Shown here: one piece after another, positions 5,594 to 6,992 of the stretch | How the letters are laid out: each line of letters starts with the position of its first letter | Position numbering within the stretch: the first letter of the stretch is position 1 | DNA from: Spirochaetia bacterium | GTDB lineage: Bacteria; Spirochaetota; Spirochaetia; PWKH01 | NCBI GenBank assembly: GCA_021736505.1 | Contig: JAIPFU010000091.1 | Span: forward strand, 1-6,992 | DNA: 6,992 bases | Direction: 5' to 3' | The notes under the pieces: model-generated | The model's input: only the letters and a program-made list of their open reading frames with translations | The model's database searches: none | Told to the model about the DNA's origin: nothing | Translations under genes and position numbers: made by a program

Positions 5594-6495
5594 AACATAG
5601 AAGCAATTATATCATGCTGGCTGCGGCAGGTTTTGCCCTTCTTGTAGTTTTCTATTCAGGAATAAATCTCATAAATTATCGGAAGAATATAAATGTGGAA
5701 GAAACTCGGGTTAAGGGGATTCTGGCTCCCTGGCAGTATGACAGAGATGCTGAAAAGCAGCATGCAGCAGGATCAGAGCAGTTCAGCGGAGATGGACTGA
5801 AAAGAGTTTATATTGATATTGTTGATGCAGAAGTAATCGTTGAACGCTGGGACAGTTCTGAATACAGAATAGAATATGATATGACTTCAATAGATCAAGA
5901 ATTCCATGAAGATGTATTTGCCCGTATTTATCAGGATTCTGAAACTCTCTATGTTAAAACCCAAATACGCCCGAACAGCAATTATAAGGGAAATATGATG
6001 TACCACGTATATATCCCAGAACCCCTGTCTCTTGCGGTAATCGGAGCAAGCAGTGATATTGAGCTAGTAAATATATCTGAAAAAACTCGAGTAACCGCGG
6101 AATCTATATCCGGGACCATCAGCCTTCAAGGTTCCTCCAGTGCTGATCTCAGTACTGTAAGTGGTAATATTGATTTTGCTGTCTTCAGTGGAGGCCGAAT
6201 AAAAGCCAGGAGTTCTTCCGGTACTATTGGGGCTCTTTTACAAGAATCTGATGCTTCCGAAGGCCAATTAAATGGAAGTATGGAACTTTCAACTGATAGG
6301 GGGGCAATTTCTTTAGACCTGCCTGACGATATTGAAGCAGATTTTGATATTCACTCTGAAAATGGTGTTGTTGATACTGAATTTTCTGATTTTACTCTGA
6401 AAGAAGAAATTAAAAACCACTTTATTGGAACCCGCGGTGAAGGAACGTATAATCTTAAAATTACGACGCAATCCGGCCGGATAAACATCTTTTAA
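5590..6495 (+). CDS. Membrane-anchored DUF4097 (putative adhesin / LiaG-like) protein
   Basis: A 301-aa protein with one N-terminal membrane segment (about 8-26) after a basic start, so it is probably an anchored extracytoplasmic protein. From about residue 70 to the end it is beta-rich with spaced Ser-Gly-x-Ile motifs: SISGTISL (172-179), TVSGNIDF (189-196), SSSGTIGA (208-215), RGAISLDL (237-244) and TQSGRINIF (293-301). This is the pattern of the DUF4097 single-stranded beta-helix family, which is found beside envelope-stress regulators such as LiaG in Firmicutes. The start is GTG at 5590, four bases overlapping the preceding stop, with GGGAG (5577-5581) eight bases upstream. It forms an operon with the 2TM gene. 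No good terminator follows; a 5-bp AAAGC/GCTTT hairpin at 6511-6528 is too weak to call. Family assignment is confident; ligand and function are unknown. Confidence 0.9.
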   Translation: MKHRSNYIMLAAAGFALLVVFYSGINLINYRKNINVEETRVKGILAPWQYDRDAEKQHAAGSEQFSGDGLKRVYIDIVDAEVIVERWDSSEYRIEYDMTSIDQEFHEDVFARIYQDSETLYVKTQIRPNSNYKGNMMYHVYIPEPLSLAVIGASSDIELVNISEKTRVTAESISGTISLQGSSSADLSTVSGNIDFAVFSGGRIKARSSSGTIGALLQESDASEGQLNGSMELSTDRGAISLDLPDDIEADFDIHSENGVVDTEFSDFTLKEEIKNHFIGTRGEGTYNLKITTQSGRINIF

Positions 6496-6804
6496 TACGT
6501 ATTCCCTCAAAAAGCTACATAGCGCTTTCTTCCTGACAAAACCTATCATATACTCCGTGATACACAGATAAAGATTCTCTGAAAGAACTATTGTAAGTAC
6601 AAAACATGCATCAAATCGCTTATGATAGCTAATAATAGCTTATGATAAACGCACTGCTTGAGAAAAAATTACGTAAAAGTTCAGTGAAACTGTAAAAAAA
6701 TGCGTATCTCCAAGTTTTGTAATATATCTTAAGCATAGAATTGAATCAGAGTTTATGAATAATTAATTACAAGCAATACAAAGAGTTAAAACTCCCTTAT
6801 CCTA
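6496..6804. other. Gene-free AT-rich spacer before gltB
   Basis: About 310 bases in which no coding frame of note is seen on either strand; a minus-strand frame at 6313-6549 is mostly the shadow of the DUF4097 gene. The only regular element is a 10-bp repeat with 20-bp period at 6618-6647. Confidence 0.6.
6618..6647. repeat. Direct repeat of gcttatgata with exact 20-bp period
   Basis: gcttatgata occurs at 6618-6627 and 6638-6647, separated by exactly ten bases (gctaataata). The start-to-start distance is about two helical turns, so both copies face the same side of the DNA. Between them lies a small dyad, AGCTA/TAGCT (6627-6631 and 6636-6640). It is about 160 bases upstream of the gltB -35 box, so a regulator-binding role is possible but unproven. 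Confidence 0.55.
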
Positions 6805-6833
6805 TTGACCATATCAGAAGAAATACGTAAAAT
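6805..6833 (+). promoter_or_regulatory. Promoter of gltB
   Basis: TTGACC (6805-6810), a 17-base spacer and TAAAAT (6828-6833): five of six consensus bases in each hexamer at the ideal spacing. Transcription would begin near 6840 and leave a leader of about 56 bases before the ATG. This is the strongest promoter match in the window. Confidence 0.7.
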
Positions 6834-6838
6834 TGCTG

Positions 6839-6873
6839 AAATATACAATTATTAGCAAATTTATTGTATATTT
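6839..6873. promoter_or_regulatory. 11-bp perfect inverted repeat in the gltB leader (possible operator)
   Basis: AAATATACAAT (6839-6849) and ATTGTATATTT (6863-6873) are exact reverse complements with a 13-base centre. It begins at the expected transcription start and ends about ten bases before the Shine-Dalgarno AGGGGA. It could be an operator for a dimeric nitrogen or carbon regulator, or a weak AU-rich leader hairpin. No T run follows, so it is not a terminator. Confidence 0.5.
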
Positions 6874-6895
6874 ATACAGTTTTAAGGGGATATAT

Positions 6896-6992
6896 ATGCA
6901 GCAGATTTCACAGAAAATGAGAAACCTTGCGGGTGTTCATCAAAGCAGAGGTCTTTATGATCCCAGATTCGAGCATGACAGCTGCGGTGTGG
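6896..6992 (+). CDS. gltB: Glutamate synthase large subunit (GOGAT), N-terminal fragment cut by window edge
   Basis: Glutamate synthase makes two glutamates from glutamine and 2-oxoglutarate and is central to ammonium assimilation. Only 32 codons are visible, but RGLYDPRFEHDSCGV (18-32) is the diagnostic N-terminus of the class II glutamine amidotransferase domain of this enzyme. Cys30 should become the N-terminal catalytic nucleophile after removal of a 29-residue propeptide, as in other GOGATs. The ATG at 6896 has AGGGGA (6885-6890) five bases upstream, and a good promoter lies at 6805-6833. A short stand-alone glutamate-synthase-like amidotransferase cannot be excluded from this fragment, but the full-length enzyme of about 1500 aa is most likely. 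Confidence 0.9.
   Translation, partial: MQQISQKMRNLAGVHQSRGLYDPRFEHDSCGV

Noticed and set aside
5305..5598. Minus-strand frame of 97 codons rich in Ser
   Set aside because: It is the antisense reading of the acidic repeat and TM2 of the 2TM gene; the Ser-rich repeats are a by-product.
6511..6528. AAAGC/GCTTT hairpin after the DUF4097 gene as terminator
   Set aside because: Only five base pairs, two of them G-C, with no T run after the stem.

Overview
The window is a piece of a low-GC bacterial chromosome holding mostly housekeeping and cell-envelope genes. No rRNA, tRNA, CRISPR array, transposase, integrase or phage gene was seen. The organism cannot be fixed from the sequence. A lipoprotein with a relaxed lipobox (Phe-Ser-Gly-Cys), a betaine-type osmolyte transporter, and small membrane and hypothetical genes would fit a free-living spirochaete, but this is only a suggestion.

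Left part: an almost complete ATPase subunit of a glycine betaine/proline ABC transporter (ProV/OpuAA type) runs on the minus strand off the left edge. Upstream of it lies about 900 bp of AT-rich DNA with no convincing gene. That stretch holds two long inverted repeats, a perfect 19-bp tandem duplication and a plus-strand hairpin followed by a T run.

Middle: a minus-strand two-gene operon (2076-3428) encodes an unrecognised 177-aa soluble protein followed, three bases after its stop codon, by a six-TM protein with a C-terminal LuxR-type DNA-binding domain. The ribosome binding site of the second gene lies inside the last codons of the first. A divergent 500-bp region separates this operon from a plus-strand gene for a 363-aa lipoprotein with a C-terminal TPR-like segment. 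Directly before that gene is a 28-codon ORF whose stop codon overlaps the lipoprotein start (TAATG).

Right part: a 2TM-domain membrane protein with an acidic repeated tail and a membrane-anchored DUF4097 (beta-helical 'adhesin-like') protein overlap by four bases (GTGA) and form a clear translational unit. After about 400 bp without a gene, the start of glutamate synthase large subunit (gltB) runs off the right edge. It is preceded by a near-consensus sigma-70-type promoter and an 11-bp inverted repeat in the leader.

The minus-strand membrane LuxR operon and the plus-strand envelope genes look like an envelope-sensing and envelope-protein neighbourhood, but nothing in the sequence proves a functional link. 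No dramatic new system is visible. The best leads are the coupled 28-codon leader ORF, the membrane-bound LuxR protein with its unknown partner, and the structured gene-free region at 1590-2030.
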